Position numbers and translations under genes: made by a program
Notes under the pieces: generated by a model
What the model saw: only the letters and a program-made list of their open reading frames with translations
The model's database searches: none
Told to the model about the DNA's origin: nothing
Shown here: piece by piece, positions 18,378 to 32,624 of the stretch
How positions within the stretch are numbered: position 1 is the first letter of the stretch
Layout: each line of letters begins with the position of its first letter
From: Roseovarius sp.
Lineage (GTDB): Bacteria > Pseudomonadota > Alphaproteobacteria > Rhodobacterales > Rhodobacteraceae
Length of the DNA: 64,000 bases
Assembly: GCF_027019125.1 (NCBI RefSeq)
Contig: NZ_JALUXE010000002.1
Coordinates: forward strand, 310,001 to 374,000
Reading direction: 5' to 3'

Positions 18378-18797
18378 TCACTTGGGAGGAATCGAATAGG
18401 TCAGACTTGCGCGTGCCACCGGCGTGCTCAGCCCGTCGGAATAGATCAGAACATCCCCCACCGCCAGCACCCGTCCCAGCTTGAGCAACCGGCACTCGGC
18501 GATCAGATCCACGCCCGATGCCGGTTTGCGCATGAAATCAATGCTGCAATTGGTGGTCACAGCCAATCCTTGCGGTCCAATCATCGCAAGGATTGCCAGA
18601 TAGACCGACACATCGGCCAGAGCAAAGATCGACGGCCCCGAGACCGTGCCACCGGGCCGCAAATGCCGCTCTCCCACGAGGAGCCGCGTGCGCACCCGCA
18701 TGTCGCCCACCTCTTCAATCGCAAACTCGCCCGAGACCTGCGGAAATTCCCGGTCCAGAAATTCCATCAGGTCTTCGGCGGTCATCTTGACGCTCAT
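18378..18797 (-). CDS. PaaI-family (hotdog) thioesterase
   Basis: A 139-residue single hotdog domain with the PaaI-type pattern HLRPGGTVSGPSIFALADVSVYLAI, in which an Asp/Asn near the start of the central helix serves catalysis. It ends with ARASLTYSIPPK. The open frame reaches 18842, but ATG 18797 gives the conserved start. It is divergent from an enoyl-CoA hydratase gene with 58 bases between them. Family members hydrolyse acyl-CoA thioesters, and the neighbour also suggests CoA-ester metabolism. The substrate is unknown. Confidence 0.85.
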   Translation of the reverse strand: MSVKMTAEDLMEFLDREFPQVSGEFAIEEVGDMRVRTRLLVGERHLRPGGTVSGPSIFALADVSVYLAILAMIGPQGLAVTTNCSIDFMRKPASGVDLIAECRLLKLGRVLAVGDVLIYSDGLSTPVARASLTYSIPPK

Positions 18798-18855
18798 GCT
18801 TTGCTCCTTGCCTCGTTCCACGCTAGAATGGCCCCAACGCACAAAAGGTTACAAG

Positions 18856-19641
18856 ATGGCAATTCTCGACCGCACCGACGAGGGCGCAATCGCCCGGCTT
18901 ACGCTCAATTCACCCGAAAATCTCAACGCGCTCTCGGATGCGCTGCTGGTGGCCCTTCAGGCCGAATTCGACCGGCTGGCACAGGATCGCAGCATCCGCG
19001 TGATCACGATCCAGGGCGCCGGCAAGGCGTTTTGCGCTGGCCACGATCTCAAGGAGATGACAGCCGGGCGACAGGCAGAGGATGGTGGGCGCGCCTATTT
19101 CGCAGATCTCTTTGCACGCTGCGCCCGGATGATGACCACGATCCGCACCCTGCCCCAGCCCGTCATTGCGGCCCCGCACGGCATTGCCACGGCGGCAGGG
19201 TGCCAGTTGGTGGCGAGCTGCGACATGGCCGTGGCGGCGCATGGCACGCGCTTTGGCGTCAATGGCGTCAACATCGGCCTTTTCTGTTCCACCCCCATGG
19301 TGGCGCTCAGCCGTAACATCCCGCGCAAACAGGCGTTCGAAATGCTGACCACGGGCCAGTTCATCGACACCACCCGCGCCGCAGAGCTTGGCCTCATCAA
19401 CCGGGCCGTTCCGGCCGAGGATCTGGAGACCGAGACCATGGCCCTCGCCCAGACCGTCGCGGCCAAACTCGGCTCTGCCGTGCGCATCGGCAAACGCGCC
19501 TTTTACGAGCAACTCGAAATGGGGCTGGAGGCTGCCTATGCCCATACCGGCGCAGTGATGGTCGAGAACATGCTCGACCGCGACACCGCCGAAGGCATCG
19601 CCGCCTTCATCGACAAACGCGCCCCCGATTGGGATCAGTGA
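18856..19641 (+). CDS. Enoyl-CoA hydratase/isomerase family protein
   Basis: A 261-residue crotonase-fold enzyme. The oxyanion-hole segments are GAGKAFCAGHDLKEM (about 54-68) and PHGIATAAGCQLVASCD (about 112-128). The second lacks the usual catalytic glutamate of classic hydratases, as in the ECHDC3-like subgroup, so the reaction may differ from simple hydration. The open frame extends upstream to 18646, but ATG 18856 gives the family start. It is followed after 42 bases by trmFO. Confidence 0.87.
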   Translation: MAILDRTDEGAIARLTLNSPENLNALSDALLVALQAEFDRLAQDRSIRVITIQGAGKAFCAGHDLKEMTAGRQAEDGGRAYFADLFARCARMMTTIRTLPQPVIAAPHGIATAAGCQLVASCDMAVAAHGTRFGVNGVNIGLFCSTPMVALSRNIPRKQAFEMLTTGQFIDTTRAAELGLINRAVPAEDLETETMALAQTVAAKLGSAVRIGKRAFYEQLEMGLEAAYAHTGAVMVENMLDRDTAEGIAAFIDKRAPDWDQ

Positions 19642-19683
19642 CGCCCCTTTCCAAACCAGACTCAATGGCCTAGATCGCAGCCC

Positions 19684-21042
19684 ATGGACAAGACATTGCA
19701 TATCATCGGCGGCGGCATGGCCGGGTCAGAGGCGGCGTGGCAAGCCGCCAACATGGGCGTCAACGTAGTCATCCATGAAATGCGCCCGAACGTCAAAACC
19801 TTTGCCCATCGCACCGGCGATCTGGCGGAAATGGTTTGCTCCAACTCCTTTCGCTCGGATGATGACGAACAGAACGCCGTGGGCCTTTTGCATTGGGAAA
19901 TGCGCGCGGCGAACGGGCTGATCATGGCCATGGCCCATGAAAACCGTCTCCCCGCCGGGGGGGCCCTGGCAGTGGACCGGGACCGCTTTTCCCAATCGGT
20001 CACGGCGCGGCTCCTGGATCACCCCAACATCGCCGTGCGACACGATGAAATCACGGATCTTCCCGATAGCGGCCACTGGATCATCGCGACCGGCCCGCTG
20101 ACCTCGGAAGGCTTGGGTCGCGCGATCGCCGCCGAAACCGGCGCCGAGGCGCTGGCCTTTTTCGACGCCATCGCGCCGATCGTGTATTACGACAGCATCG
20201 ACATGACGCGCGCCTGGATGCAATCGCGCTATGACAAGGGCGAGACCGAGGCAGAGCGTACCGCCTATCTCAACTGCCCGATGGACCGCGATCAATACGA
20301 GGCCTTCATCGACGCGCTGCTGGCCGCCGACAAGACCGAGTTTCACGAGGGCGAAACGGCGGGATATTTCGACGGCTGCCTGCCCATAGAGGTCATGGCC
20401 GAACGCGGCCGCGAGACCCTGCGCCACGGCCCGATGAAGCCCGTTGGCCTGACCAATCCCCATGCGCCGGACGTCAAACCGCATGCCGTGGTGCAACTGC
20501 GCCGCGACAACGCGCTTGGCACGCTCTACAACATCGTGGGTTTTCAGACCAAGATGAAATATGGCGCGCAAACTACTGTTTTCAAAATGATTCCGGGCCT
20601 TGAGAACGCACAATTTGCGCGCCTGGGCGGCATCCATCGCAACACATTCCTCAATTCTCCGACGCTGCTTGACGCGCAGATGCGCCTGCGTTCACGCCCG
20701 CATATCCGCTTTGCCGGGCAGATTACCGGGGTCGAAGGTTATGTCGAATCCGCCGCCATGGGCCTCTTGGCGGGGCGCCTGGCCGCAGCCGAGATCCTCG
20801 GGCAAAACCTGCCTCCCGTGCCACATGACAGCGCGATGGGCGCGCTCATCCATCACATCACCGGCGGGGCCGAGGCCAAGACCTTTCAGCCGATGAACGT
20901 GAATTTCGGCCTGTTTCGCCCCCTGGATGGCATGAAAGGCGGCCGGCGCGGGCGCGTCACGCGTTACAAGGGCTACACCGACCGCGCCAAGGCGGCCTGG
21001 GGCGACTGGCTGGCCGCGCAAGACATGAGCATTGCCTCTTAA
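19684..21042 (+). CDS. trmFO: Folate/FAD-dependent tRNA (uracil-5)-methyltransferase
   Basis: A 452-residue flavoprotein that makes 5-methyluridine 54 in tRNA, using methylene-tetrahydrofolate rather than SAM. The FAD site is [14 protein letters not shown] (residues 6-19). The two catalytic-type cysteines are present at Cys52 (MVCSNSF) and Cys232 (FDGCLPIE). C-terminal signatures [18 protein letters not shown] are intact. Eleven bases separate it from gluQRS, another tRNA modification gene. Confidence 0.96.
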   Translation: MDKTLHIIGGGMAGSEAAWQAANMGVNVVIHEMRPNVKTFAHRTGDLAEMVCSNSFRSDDDEQNAVGLLHWEMRAANGLIMAMAHENRLPAGGALAVDRDRFSQSVTARLLDHPNIAVRHDEITDLPDSGHWIIATGPLTSEGLGRAIAAETGAEALAFFDAIAPIVYYDSIDMTRAWMQSRYDKGETEAERTAYLNCPMDRDQYEAFIDALLAADKTEFHEGETAGYFDGCLPIEVMAERGRETLRHGPMKPVGLTNPHAPDVKPHAVVQLRRDNALGTLYNIVGFQTKMKYGAQTTVFKMIPGLENAQFARLGGIHRNTFLNSPTLLDAQMRLRSRPHIRFAGQITGVEGYVESAAMGLLAGRLAAAEILGQNLPPVPHDSAMGALIHHITGGAEAKTFQPMNVNFGLFRPLDGMKGGRRGRVTRYKGYTDRAKAAWGDWLAAQDMSIAS

Positions 21043-21053
21043 CCCATTGAAAA

Positions 21054-21887
21054 ATGTTCATAACGCGCTTTGCCCCTTCGCCGACCGGCCCGCTGCATCT
21101 GGGGCACGCCTATTCCGCGATGCTGGCGCATGACCGGGCGCTGGCAGAGGGCGGGACTTTCCTTCTGCGCATCGACGATCTGGATCAGACGCGCTGCCGC
21201 CCCGAATGGGAGGCGCAGATTTTCGACGATCTCACCTGGCTCGGTCTCGACTGGCCCCGGCCCGTGCTGCGCCAATCCACCCGCCTGCCCCATTATCGCG
21301 CTGCGCTCAAAACGCTTTGGGATCAGGGCCTTCTCTACCAATGCTCATGCAGCCGCGCCGATATTCGCGCCGCCGCCTCCGCCCCGCAAGAGGGTGCGCC
21401 GCTCTTGGGGCCCGATGGCGTGATCTATCCCGGCACCTGTCGCCCTGTGACCCCGCCGCAGGGCCCGATGCCCGAGGAGTCCGCCCTGCGCCTCGACATG
21501 GCCCGCGCCTGCGAAATACTAGATACTCCCTTGTTCTACCAAGAAAAGAACGAGATCATCACATTGCGCGATCTGCCACAGACTGTCGGGGATGTGGTGC
21601 TGGCCCGTAGGGAAATGGGGGCCTCTTATCACCTCTCGGTGGTCGTTGACGATGCCGATCAGGGGATCACCCATGTGATCCGGGGCGAAGACCTGCAAGA
21701 GGCCACGCAAATTCACGTGCTCTTGCAGCGCCTGCTGGGCCTGCCCACGCCTACCTATCATCATCACGCGCTCATCCGCGATGACGCGGGCAAGCGGCTG
21801 GCCAAACGCGACGACGCGCGCGCCATCGCCACCTACCGCGCCCAGGGGGCAAGTCCCAGAGACATCCGCGCTATGGTCGGCCTCTAG
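21054..21887 (+). CDS. gluQ: Glutamyl-Q tRNA(Asp) synthetase
   Basis: A 277-residue truncated glutamyl-tRNA-synthetase paralogue without an anticodon-binding domain; it glutamylates queuosine at position 34 of tRNA(Asp). The class I motif is HLGH (residues 16-19 in GPLHLGHAYSA). The KMSKS-like loop is KRLAKRD. Zinc ligands are in CSCSR and YPGTCR. Length and missing C-terminal domain separate it from GltX. It follows trmFO closely, so the two are probably one operon. Confidence 0.94.
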   Translation: MFITRFAPSPTGPLHLGHAYSAMLAHDRALAEGGTFLLRIDDLDQTRCRPEWEAQIFDDLTWLGLDWPRPVLRQSTRLPHYRAALKTLWDQGLLYQCSCSRADIRAAASAPQEGAPLLGPDGVIYPGTCRPVTPPQGPMPEESALRLDMARACEILDTPLFYQEKNEIITLRDLPQTVGDVVLARREMGASYHLSVVVDDADQGITHVIRGEDLQEATQIHVLLQRLLGLPTPTYHHHALIRDDAGKRLAKRDDARAIATYRAQGASPRDIRAMVGL

Positions 21888-21909
21888 GCTTTCAGCGTTC
21901 CGGAAATCC

Positions 21910-22278
21910 TCATTTCGCGCCCGCCATCGGTGCCATGATCTCGGTCTCGTCGCCGTCCCTCACGGCTGTGTAGAAACACGAGCGGCGGTTGGTGTGACAG
22001 GCCGGACCGCTCTGGCGGACCTGCACCAACAGGCAATCGCGGTCACAATCAACACGCATTTCGATCAGTTCCTGAACATGACCCGAGGTTTCGCCCTTGA
22101 CCCAGAACGCCTGCCGCGAGCGGCTCCAATAGGTCACGCGGCCTGTCGCGAGCGTGCGCGCAACGGCGTCCGCGTTCATCCAGGCCATCATCAGCACCTC
22201 GCCGGTTTCGGCCTCCTGGGCGATGGCAGGAATCAAGCCGTTTGCATCATACTTTAGTGTCGCCGGATCGAAGGGCAT
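21910..22278 (-). CDS. hisI: Phosphoribosyl-AMP cyclohydrolase
   Basis: A 122-residue enzyme of histidine synthesis (opens the purine ring of PR-AMP). The metal-site motifs are DCDRDCLLVQV and PACHTNRRSCFY, with the conserved Cys and Asp residues in place. ATG 22278 is chosen because upstream residues (to 22371) are not conserved-like. The single-domain form, without a fused HisE, is usual for alphaproteobacteria. It is divergent from the Fe-S scaffold-like gene. Confidence 0.95.
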   Translation of the reverse strand: MPFDPATLKYDANGLIPAIAQEAETGEVLMMAWMNADAVARTLATGRVTYWSRSRQAFWVKGETSGHVQELIEMRVDCDRDCLLVQVRQSGPACHTNRRSCFYTAVRDGDETEIMAPMAGAK

Positions 22279-22345
22279 GGCGGATTTCCTTTTGCATCTG
22301 CGCGTCACGCGCCTATTTATGGGGCAACACACGAAAGGGAAAGCC

Positions 22346-22801
22346 ATGAGCGGCGAAACCGACCTGATCAAGCTTTATTCCGCGCGGATCCTGGAACTGG
22401 CCTCTGACATACCGCATCACGGGCGTCTGGCCGATCCGCAGGCCAGCGTCAAACGCCGCGCGCCGCTCTGCGGCTCGACCGTGACCGTCGACATCCGCTG
22501 CGCGGACGGGCGCATCGCGGACTACGCGGCCGAGGTCAAGGCCTGCGCCCTTGGTCAGGCGGCGGCAAGTGTTGTGGGCCGCGCGATCATCGGCTGCGAT
22601 CTCGCACAGGTGACGGCGGCGCGCGACGCCCTGCGCGAAATGCTGAAATCCGACGGCCCCACACCGCCCGCACCCTTTGACGGGCTCGAGGTTCTGCGCC
22701 CCGCGCGCGACTACAAGAACCGTCACGCCTCGATCCTCCTCACGCTCGAGGCCGCGGTCGAGGCTATGGAGACAGTGCGCGCCGAAACTTCCTGCGCCTG
22801 A
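22346..22801 (+). CDS. Fe-S cluster scaffold-like protein (IscU/NifU family), third cysteine replaced
   Basis: A 151-residue protein with an IscU-like core. The first ligand Cys42 is in PLCGS and the second, Cys67, in VKACALGQAAAS. At the third ligand region, where IscU has His-Cys, the sequence is NRHASILLTLE: His127 is kept but the cysteine is Ala128. Two extra Cys (52, 84) are not at ligand positions. It may therefore be a diverged scaffold or a two-Cys/one-His binder. Divergence from hisI is a usual arrangement in Rhodobacteraceae. No isc or suf genes lie nearby. Confidence 0.75.
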   Translation: MSGETDLIKLYSARILELASDIPHHGRLADPQASVKRRAPLCGSTVTVDIRCADGRIADYAAEVKACALGQAAASVVGRAIIGCDLAQVTAARDALREMLKSDGPTPPAPFDGLEVLRPARDYKNRHASILLTLEAAVEAMETVRAETSCA

Positions 22802-22876
22802 TCGCCCCCTCGCGCCAAAACGATCCTTTGTGAGGGCCACCCCCCCTTATCTTTCCTGAAATGCGCGCTACCTCCC

Positions 22877-23280
22877 TTGCAGAAACGGCGGGGACAGCGC
22901 CATGACAGTGCGACGCTCGCCATAACAGCAGAGCCCTTTTGCCTTGCCTGCCATACCGAGGCGGCGGTGGGCGATGTGCTGGGCGAAGTCACCATCAGGC
23001 GCGATCTGGCCACCGATTTTGCGCAATGGATCGAGGACATGCGCCTCACCGGCCTACTGGCCCTGGCCAAGATCGTCTTGCACCCGGTCCTGTTGTTCCT
23101 GATCCTGCGCGCCCGGCTCGAACCGCTCTTGGGCCTGCGCAGGGTGGTCAGCAACCTGACACGTGCCTGCGCCATGTCATGTCCGAGATGATCCGCCTGG
23201 AAGAACGGATGAAAGGCATCGTCGAGACCGGCAGCGTGCTGGTGCAGCGCCTGCGCCCCGCCCCCATGCCACCGGAATGA
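22877..23280 (+). pseudogene. Decayed haem-binding sensor fragment (CxxCH domain, TM, coil)
   Basis: Two frames together resemble one broken protein. The first (to about 23190) has a haem-type motif CLACH, then GDVLGEVTIRRD, a transmembrane segment (LLALAKIVLHPVLLFLIL) and the start of a HAMP-like linker (LGLRRVVSNLTRA). Homology then seems to continue in another frame as RHVMSEMIRLEERMKGIVETGSVL to a TGA at 23280. The piece between looks deleted and both ends are missing. No good start codon or ribosome site exists. It reads as a relic of a membrane sensor or chemoreceptor; a functional short protein is unlikely. Confidence 0.45.
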
Positions 23281-23470
23281 AAAAACCGCCGCACGCTTGG
23301 GACAGCGGCGGCGGCAGAGTTGAGCGGGTCACAAGCCCCGGACATTCGGGAGGAATGAGGCAATTCCCGAAAACCGGCTAGGACAGGTGGTGTGGCGCAT
23401 CCCCAAAGTTGGGACAGGAGGGATGGCGCCAGGGCCGGGACAAACCCGCAGGCAGAAACTCAGGCAGAAA

Positions 23471-23593
23471 TCACAAGAGACCGGGCAGATAGAGCGCAGC
23501 CACGAGCGTCACCATGAGCGCAATCGCGCCAATCGCATCGCCCACAATCGTATCCTGCGCGCGAGTCGCAGTCGTCTTGATCTGGTGCAACAT
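23471..23593 (-). CDS. 40-residue single-span membrane protein, predicted SOS-induced
   Basis: A small gene starting at ATG 23593 (minus strand) with an excellent ribosome site AGAAGGAG about 9 bases upstream and a TGA at 23473-23471. The protein begins MLHQIKTTATRAQDT, has a short amphipathic start, then one hydrophobic span (about residues 21-40, AIGAIALMVTLVAALYLPGL). Its upstream region contains GAAC-N7-GAAC, the alphaproteobacterial LexA box. Small SOS-induced membrane proteins such as SidA of Caulobacter inhibit division; this one has the same layout but no sequence match is claimed. It lies downstream of recG on the same strand. Confidence 0.7.
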   Translation of the reverse strand: MLHQIKTTATRAQDTIVGDAIGAIALMVTLVAALYLPGLL

Positions 23594-23658
23594 CTGGGGG
23601 CTCCTTCTGAAAACCTCTGTGTTGCTACTTTGTTCTCACACCGCAGCGATCAAGTAAA

Positions 23659-23673
23659 GAACTTTTTGAGAAC
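23659..23673. promoter_or_regulatory. LexA (SOS) box
   Basis: GAAC-TTTTTGA-GAAC matches the GAAC-N7-GAAC operator known for LexA of Rhodobacter and relatives. A third GAAC lies at 23680-23683. The box is 66 bases upstream of the microprotein start and overlaps its likely promoter (TTGTTC at 23685-23680 on the minus strand). Confidence 0.75.
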
Positions 23674-23690
23674 ATAAGTGAACAAAATAT

Positions 23691-28719
<5,029 letters not shown>

Positions 28720-28771
28720 TGGGAACTCCATGGAACATTGCTTCGATACCGATCACACTGGTCAAAAATGG

Positions 28772-28786
28772 TTAACTACCCGTTAC
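28772..28786. promoter_or_regulatory. Near-consensus CtrA site upstream of ctrA
   Basis: TTAA-CTACCCG-TTAC differs in one base from the CtrA box TTAA-N7-TTAA. It lies about 53 bases upstream of the ctrA start, between ctrA and sciP. Confidence 0.45.
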
Positions 28787-28820
28787 CATTGATTTGACCT
28801 CTCATTCACTCAACTTACAG

Positions 28821-29093
28821 TTACCGATACGTGCCCAAGGCCGTGACCTTGAGCGCGGCCTCACCATGCTTGGCCACCGCCGCGATCCAGCCATCAAACT
28901 CTTCCTCGCTGAGCCCATAGGTCTCCAACGCCTCGCGCCGCGAGATCAGCCCATAAGCCACCCCCCGCACCACCGCGAGCTTGCGCGAGGAAACCCATCG
29001 CGCGGTGTCAGCGGGCGGCAAATCCGCCCGGCTGAATACCGTTCCATCCGCCAGGGTCACAGCCCTTGGCCCTTCCACTTTCTTGAGATACAT
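28821..29093 (-). CDS. sciP: CtrA inhibitor SciP (DUF1153)
   Basis: A 90-residue helical protein starting MYLKKVEGPRAVTLADGTVFSRADLPP, almost the signature of Caulobacter SciP, with WVSSRKLAVVRGVAYGLISRREALETYGLSEEEF forming the helix-turn-helix-like core. SciP binds CtrA and blocks its recruitment of RNA polymerase. Here the gene directly precedes ctrA on the same strand with about 100 bases between, placing activator and inhibitor side by side. AGGGGTGAG precedes the ATG. The 388-residue open frame that contains it upstream is not real. Confidence 0.93.
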   Translation of the reverse strand: MYLKKVEGPRAVTLADGTVFSRADLPPADTARWVSSRKLAVVRGVAYGLISRREALETYGLSEEEFDGWIAAVAKHGEAALKVTALGTYR

Positions 29094-29163
29094 GACGCTC
29101 ACCCCTTTGGTCTGATGCGCCCAGAATGACGGTTTCAGGCTTAATGCAGGGTGAAACCGGGCC

Positions 29164-29191
29164 TTGAGAGTGATTAGGATTTTCCTATATT
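29164..29191 (+). promoter_or_regulatory. Promoter of mnmA
   Basis: TTGAGA (29164-29169), 16 bases, TATATT (29186-29191), about 25 bases ahead of the mnmA ATG in the divergent sciP-mnmA gap. Confidence 0.6.
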
Positions 29192-29216
29192 CTGAGGGAC
29201 CTTCGCGGAGACCGCC

Positions 29217-30362
29217 ATGCCACTGGATACGAACAAACCCCTGAATTCGCTTGGATTTCCCAAGTCTCCGGCGGAAACGCGGGTGGTCGTCGCCATGTCG
29301 GGCGGTGTCGACAGTTCGGTCGTGGCCGCGCATCTGGCCGCCGAGGGCTATGATGTCGTGGGCGTCACGCTGCAACTTTACGACCATGGTGCGGCCCTGG
29401 CCAAGAAGGGCGCCTGCTGCGCCGGCATCGACATTCACGACGCCCGCCGCGTGGCCGAAGAGATGGGCTTTCCCCATTACGTGCTCGATTACGAGAACAT
29501 CTTTCGCGACGCGGTGATCGACGAATTCGCCGACAGTTATCTCGCTGGGGCCACGCCTGTGCCCTGCATCCGCTGCAACGAGCGGGTCAAGTTCAAGGAC
29601 CTGCTGGAAACCGCGCGCGATCTCGAGGCCGATTGCATGGCCACCGGCCATTATATCCAGCGCAAGATGGGCGCGCAGGGGCCGGAACTGCACAGCGCCA
29701 CCGATTCGGCGCGCGATCAGTCCTATTTCCTCTTTTCCACCACGCCCGAACAGCTTGCCTTCCTGCGCTTCCCGCTCGGGCATCTGCCCTCTAAACAGGC
29801 AACGCGCGAGCTGGCCGCGCAATATGGTCTTCAGGTCGCGGACAAGCCCGACAGTCAGGACATCTGCTTTGTCCCGAATGGTAATTACGCCAGCGTGATC
29901 GAAAAGCTGCGCCCCGGCGCGGCAGAGCCAGGCGAGATTGTCCATGCCGATGGCCGCATCCTTGGCACCCATGAGGGCGTGATCCATTACACCATCGGAC
30001 AGCGGCGCGGTCTGGGCATCGGCGGGCTGGACGAGCCGCTATATGTCGTGCGCCTTGATGTCGATGCCCGCCGCGTCATCGTTGGCCCCAAGGAGATGCT
30101 CTCGACCCGCACCGTGCCCCTTCGCGAAATCAACTGGCTGGGCGATGCGCCCCTCACCTCCCAGGCAGAGTGGCATATCTCGGTCAAGGTCCGCTCTACC
30201 CGCCCCCCGCGCGAGGCGGTGCTGCGTCCCATTTCCGCCACCGAGGCGACCGTCGAATTGCTGACACCGGAGGAAGGGGTATCGCCCGGTCAGGCCTGCG
30301 TCTTCTACGAGACCGGCGGCACCCGCGTTCTGGGCGGCGGCTGGATCTGGCGCGGGGTCTGA
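29217..30362 (+). CDS. mnmA: tRNA 2-thiouridylase MnmA
   Basis: A 381-residue enzyme that thiolates U34 of Lys, Glu and Gln tRNAs. PP-loop [10 protein letters not shown] lies at about 26-35. The catalytic cysteines are in [14 protein letters not shown] and [11 protein letters not shown]-terminal beta-barrel signatures VGPKEML and PGQACVFYE are intact. Length is normal; an N-terminal tail of about 20 residues precedes the PP-loop domain. Its own promoter lies in the short gap to divergent sciP. Confidence 0.96.
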   Translation: MPLDTNKPLNSLGFPKSPAETRVVVAMSGGVDSSVVAAHLAAEGYDVVGVTLQLYDHGAALAKKGACCAGIDIHDARRVAEEMGFPHYVLDYENIFRDAVIDEFADSYLAGATPVPCIRCNERVKFKDLLETARDLEADCMATGHYIQRKMGAQGPELHSATDSARDQSYFLFSTTPEQLAFLRFPLGHLPSKQATRELAAQYGLQVADKPDSQDICFVPNGNYASVIEKLRPGAAEPGEIVHADGRILGTHEGVIHYTIGQRRGLGIGGLDEPLYVVRLDVDARRVIVGPKEMLSTRTVPLREINWLGDAPLTSQAEWHISVKVRSTRPPREAVLRPISATEATVELLTPEEGVSPGQACVFYETGGTRVLGGGWIWRGV

Positions 30363-30388
30363 GCCGCGCCTCCCGCCTGTCGCCCCGC

Positions 30389-31486
30389 TCAGGTGTTGAA
30401 AAGGAAGTGCAGCACGTCGCCATCCTTGACGACATAGCTCTTGCCCTCGGACCGCATCTTGCCCGCATCCTTGGCCTTTTGTTCGCCGCCCAAGGATACG
30501 AAATCGTCATAGGCAATGGTTTCCGCCCGGATGAACCCGCGCTCGAAATCGCCGTGGATCACCCCCGCCGCCTTGGGCGCGGGCGTGCCCGCCGGGATGG
30601 TCCAGGCGCGCGCCTCCTTGGGACCGACGGTAAAATACGTCTCCAGATGCAAGAGACCATAGCCCGCCCGAATGAGCCGATCGAGCCCCGCCTCCTCAAG
30701 CCCCATCTCGGTCAGGAACATCTCTGCCTCTTCCGGATCCAACTTGCTGATTTCCTCTTCGATCTGCGCCGAGATCACCACCGACGCCGCGCCCTGATTG
30801 GCAGCCATTTGCGCAACCGCTTCGGAATGGGCATTGCCTGTGGCGGCATTGGCCTCATCGACATTGCAGACATAAAGCACCGGCTTGGCGGTCAGAAGTT
30901 GCAGCATTTTCCATGCTTTGGCATCTTCGGCCTCGACCGACACCGTACGCGCCGGGCGTCCCGCCTCAAGCGCCGCCTGCGCCTCGGCCAGCAGCCGGTC
31001 GGCCTGCGCCGCCTCCTTGTCGCCGCCCTTGAGCTTGCGTTGCAGCCCGGCGCGGCGCTTTTCGACCGACTCGAGATCGGCCAGCATCAGTTCGGTCTCG
31101 ATCACCTCGGCATCCGCCACCGGGTCAACGCGCCCCTCGACATGGGTCACGTCGCCATCCTCAAAGCAGCGCAGCACATGGGCAATCGCATCCGTCTCGC
31201 GGATATTGGCCAGAAACTGATTGCCCAGCCCCTCGCCCTTTGAGGCGCCCTTGACCAACCCGGCGATGTCCACAAAGGTCATGCGCGTGGGAATGATCTG
31301 TTTCGATCCGGCAATCTCGGCCAGCTTGTCGAGCCGCGCGTCGGGCACGGCCACTTCGCCCACATTGGGCTCGATGGTGCAAAAGGGAAAATTCGCCGCC
31401 TGCGCCGCAGCGGTGCGGGTGAGCGCGTTGAAGAGCGTGGATTTGCCCACATTGGGCAGGCCCACGATTCCCATTTTAAAGCCCAT
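30389..31486 (-). CDS. ychF: Ribosome-associated ATPase YchF (Obg family)
   Basis: A 365-residue P-loop protein, the usual YchF length. G1 is GLPNVGKST (about 9-17) and G3 [10 protein letters not shown]. The base-specificity element reads NVDE rather than NKxD, which in this family goes with ATP use. A coiled-coil insert and C-terminal TGS-like domain ([14 protein letters not shown]) follow. ATG 31486 is chosen. The frame stays open for another 900 bases upstream, antisense to trpA, which is a codon-bias artefact. It is convergent with mnmA. Confidence 0.95.
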   Translation of the reverse strand: MGFKMGIVGLPNVGKSTLFNALTRTAAAQAANFPFCTIEPNVGEVAVPDARLDKLAEIAGSKQIIPTRMTFVDIAGLVKGASKGEGLGNQFLANIRETDAIAHVLRCFEDGDVTHVEGRVDPVADAEVIETELMLADLESVEKRRAGLQRKLKGGDKEAAQADRLLAEAQAALEAGRPARTVSVEAEDAKAWKMLQLLTAKPVLYVCNVDEANAATGNAHSEAVAQMAANQGAASVVISAQIEEEISKLDPEEAEMFLTEMGLEEAGLDRLIRAGYGLLHLETYFTVGPKEARAWTIPAGTPAPKAAGVIHGDFERGFIRAETIAYDDFVSLGGEQKAKDAGKMRSEGKSYVVKDGDVLHFLFNT

Positions 31487-31612
31487 CTCAGACCCTCCAT
31501 GCCGTGAATTGCGCGCATCTACGGGTTTGCGCGGCCCAAGGTCAAGCCGGGCATTGATTTCCCGCGCGCTTTGCGCCAAACCCGCACGGACCCATTCAGA
31601 GGACAAAGCCGC

Positions 31613-32404
31613 ATGACACGCATCGACGCCAAATTCGCAGAGCTGAAGGCCGCCGGAAAGAAGGCCTTCGTTTCCTATATCATGGCGGGCGATCCGGATT
31701 ATGACACCTCCCTCGCGGTGATGCAGGGATTGCCCGGCGCGGGCGTGGACATCATCGAACTGGGCGTGCCCTTTACCGACCCGATGGCCGATGGTCCGAC
31801 AATCCAACTGGCTGGCCAGCGGGCACTGACGGCCGGCATGACGCTTGAGAAAACGCTGGCCATGGCGCGCGAGTTCCGCAAGGGCGACGATACGACGCCC
31901 ATCGTGCTCATGGGCTATTACAACCCGATCTATAATCGCGGCGTGGACAAGTTCCTGACCGATGCCAAGGCCGCCGGGATCGACGGGCTGATCGTGGTCG
32001 ACCTGCCCCCCGAAGAGGATGACGAACTCTGCATTCCGGCGGCGCGGGCCGGCCTGAACTTCATCCGCCTCGCCACGCCCACGACCGACGACAAACGCCT
32101 GCCCAAGGTGCTCGAGAACACCTCCGGCTTTGTCTATTACGTGTCGATCACCGGCATCACCGGGGCGGCGGCGGCAGAGGCGGCGGATGTCGCCCCCGAG
32201 GTGGCACGCATCAAGGCGCAAACCGATCTTCCGGTGATCGTGGGCTTTGGCATTCGCACGCCCGAAACCGCCCAAACCATCGCCAGCGTCGCCGATGGCT
32301 GCGTCGTGGGCTCGGCCATCGTGGCGGAAATCGCCAAAGGCAATTCGGCTGATGACGTGCTGAGCTTTGTGAAAGGTCTGGCGGACGGTGCCCACCGCGC
32401 CTGA
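31613..32404 (+). CDS. trpA: Tryptophan synthase alpha chain
   Basis: A 263-residue TIM barrel that splits indole-glycerol phosphate. Catalytic Glu49 and Asp60 lie in [14 protein letters not shown], the phosphate-binding GFGIRTPE near 214-221, and [10 protein letters not shown] forms loop 6. AGAGGAC precedes the ATG. trpB is not next to it, so trpA is separate from the rest of the operon here. It is divergent from ychF, and the GTA fragment follows after about 220 bases. Confidence 0.96.
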   Translation: MTRIDAKFAELKAAGKKAFVSYIMAGDPDYDTSLAVMQGLPGAGVDIIELGVPFTDPMADGPTIQLAGQRALTAGMTLEKTLAMAREFRKGDDTTPIVLMGYYNPIYNRGVDKFLTDAKAAGIDGLIVVDLPPEEDDELCIPAARAGLNFIRLATPTTDDKRLPKVLENTSGFVYYVSITGITGAAAAEAADVAPEVARIKAQTDLPVIVGFGIRTPETAQTIASVADGCVVGSAIVAEIAKGNSADDVLSFVKGLADGAHRA

Positions 32405-32477
32405 AGGCTCGCGCGCCATTTACTAATAAAATGTAAACATACCGGTTAGTTACAGCCAAAAGCTAAAGCTCTGAAAC

Positions 32478-32506
32478 TTGACTCGGCGCACGGCCTCACG
32501 TATAGG
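32478..32506 (+). promoter_or_regulatory. Strong sigma-70-type promoter of the GTA pair
   Basis: TTGACT (32478-32483), exactly 17 bases, TATAGG (32501-32506). Transcription would start near 32512-32514. The preceding stretch (32420-32477) is AT-rich. Confidence 0.65.
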
Positions 32507-32532
32507 TTGTGACATGCTGGACGAATTGGGCA

Positions 32533-32566
32533 ACGGCCCCGGGGTAAACCCCGGCGGCCGTTTTTT
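32533..32566 (+). terminator. Leader hairpin with U-run ahead of GTA g1 (attenuator-like)
   Basis: ACGGCCCCGGGG / CCCCGG-C-GGCCGT: twelve pairs with one bulged C, a TAAA loop, then six T. It looks like an intrinsic terminator about 20 bases after the likely transcription start and about 60 bases before g1. Read-through would be needed to express the downstream genes. Otherwise a roughly 50-base RNA would be made. Confidence 0.7.
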
Positions 32567-32624
32567 CGTGCCGTTCAGCCAGAGGGGCCCACCGAAACAC
32601 ACCACTCACGAGGCAAGAGCACGC

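Noticed and set aside
31487-32419. N-terminal extension giving ychF 676 residues
   Set aside because: It is antisense to trpA; the true start is ATG 31486, giving the normal YchF length. Long antisense frames are common at this GC content.
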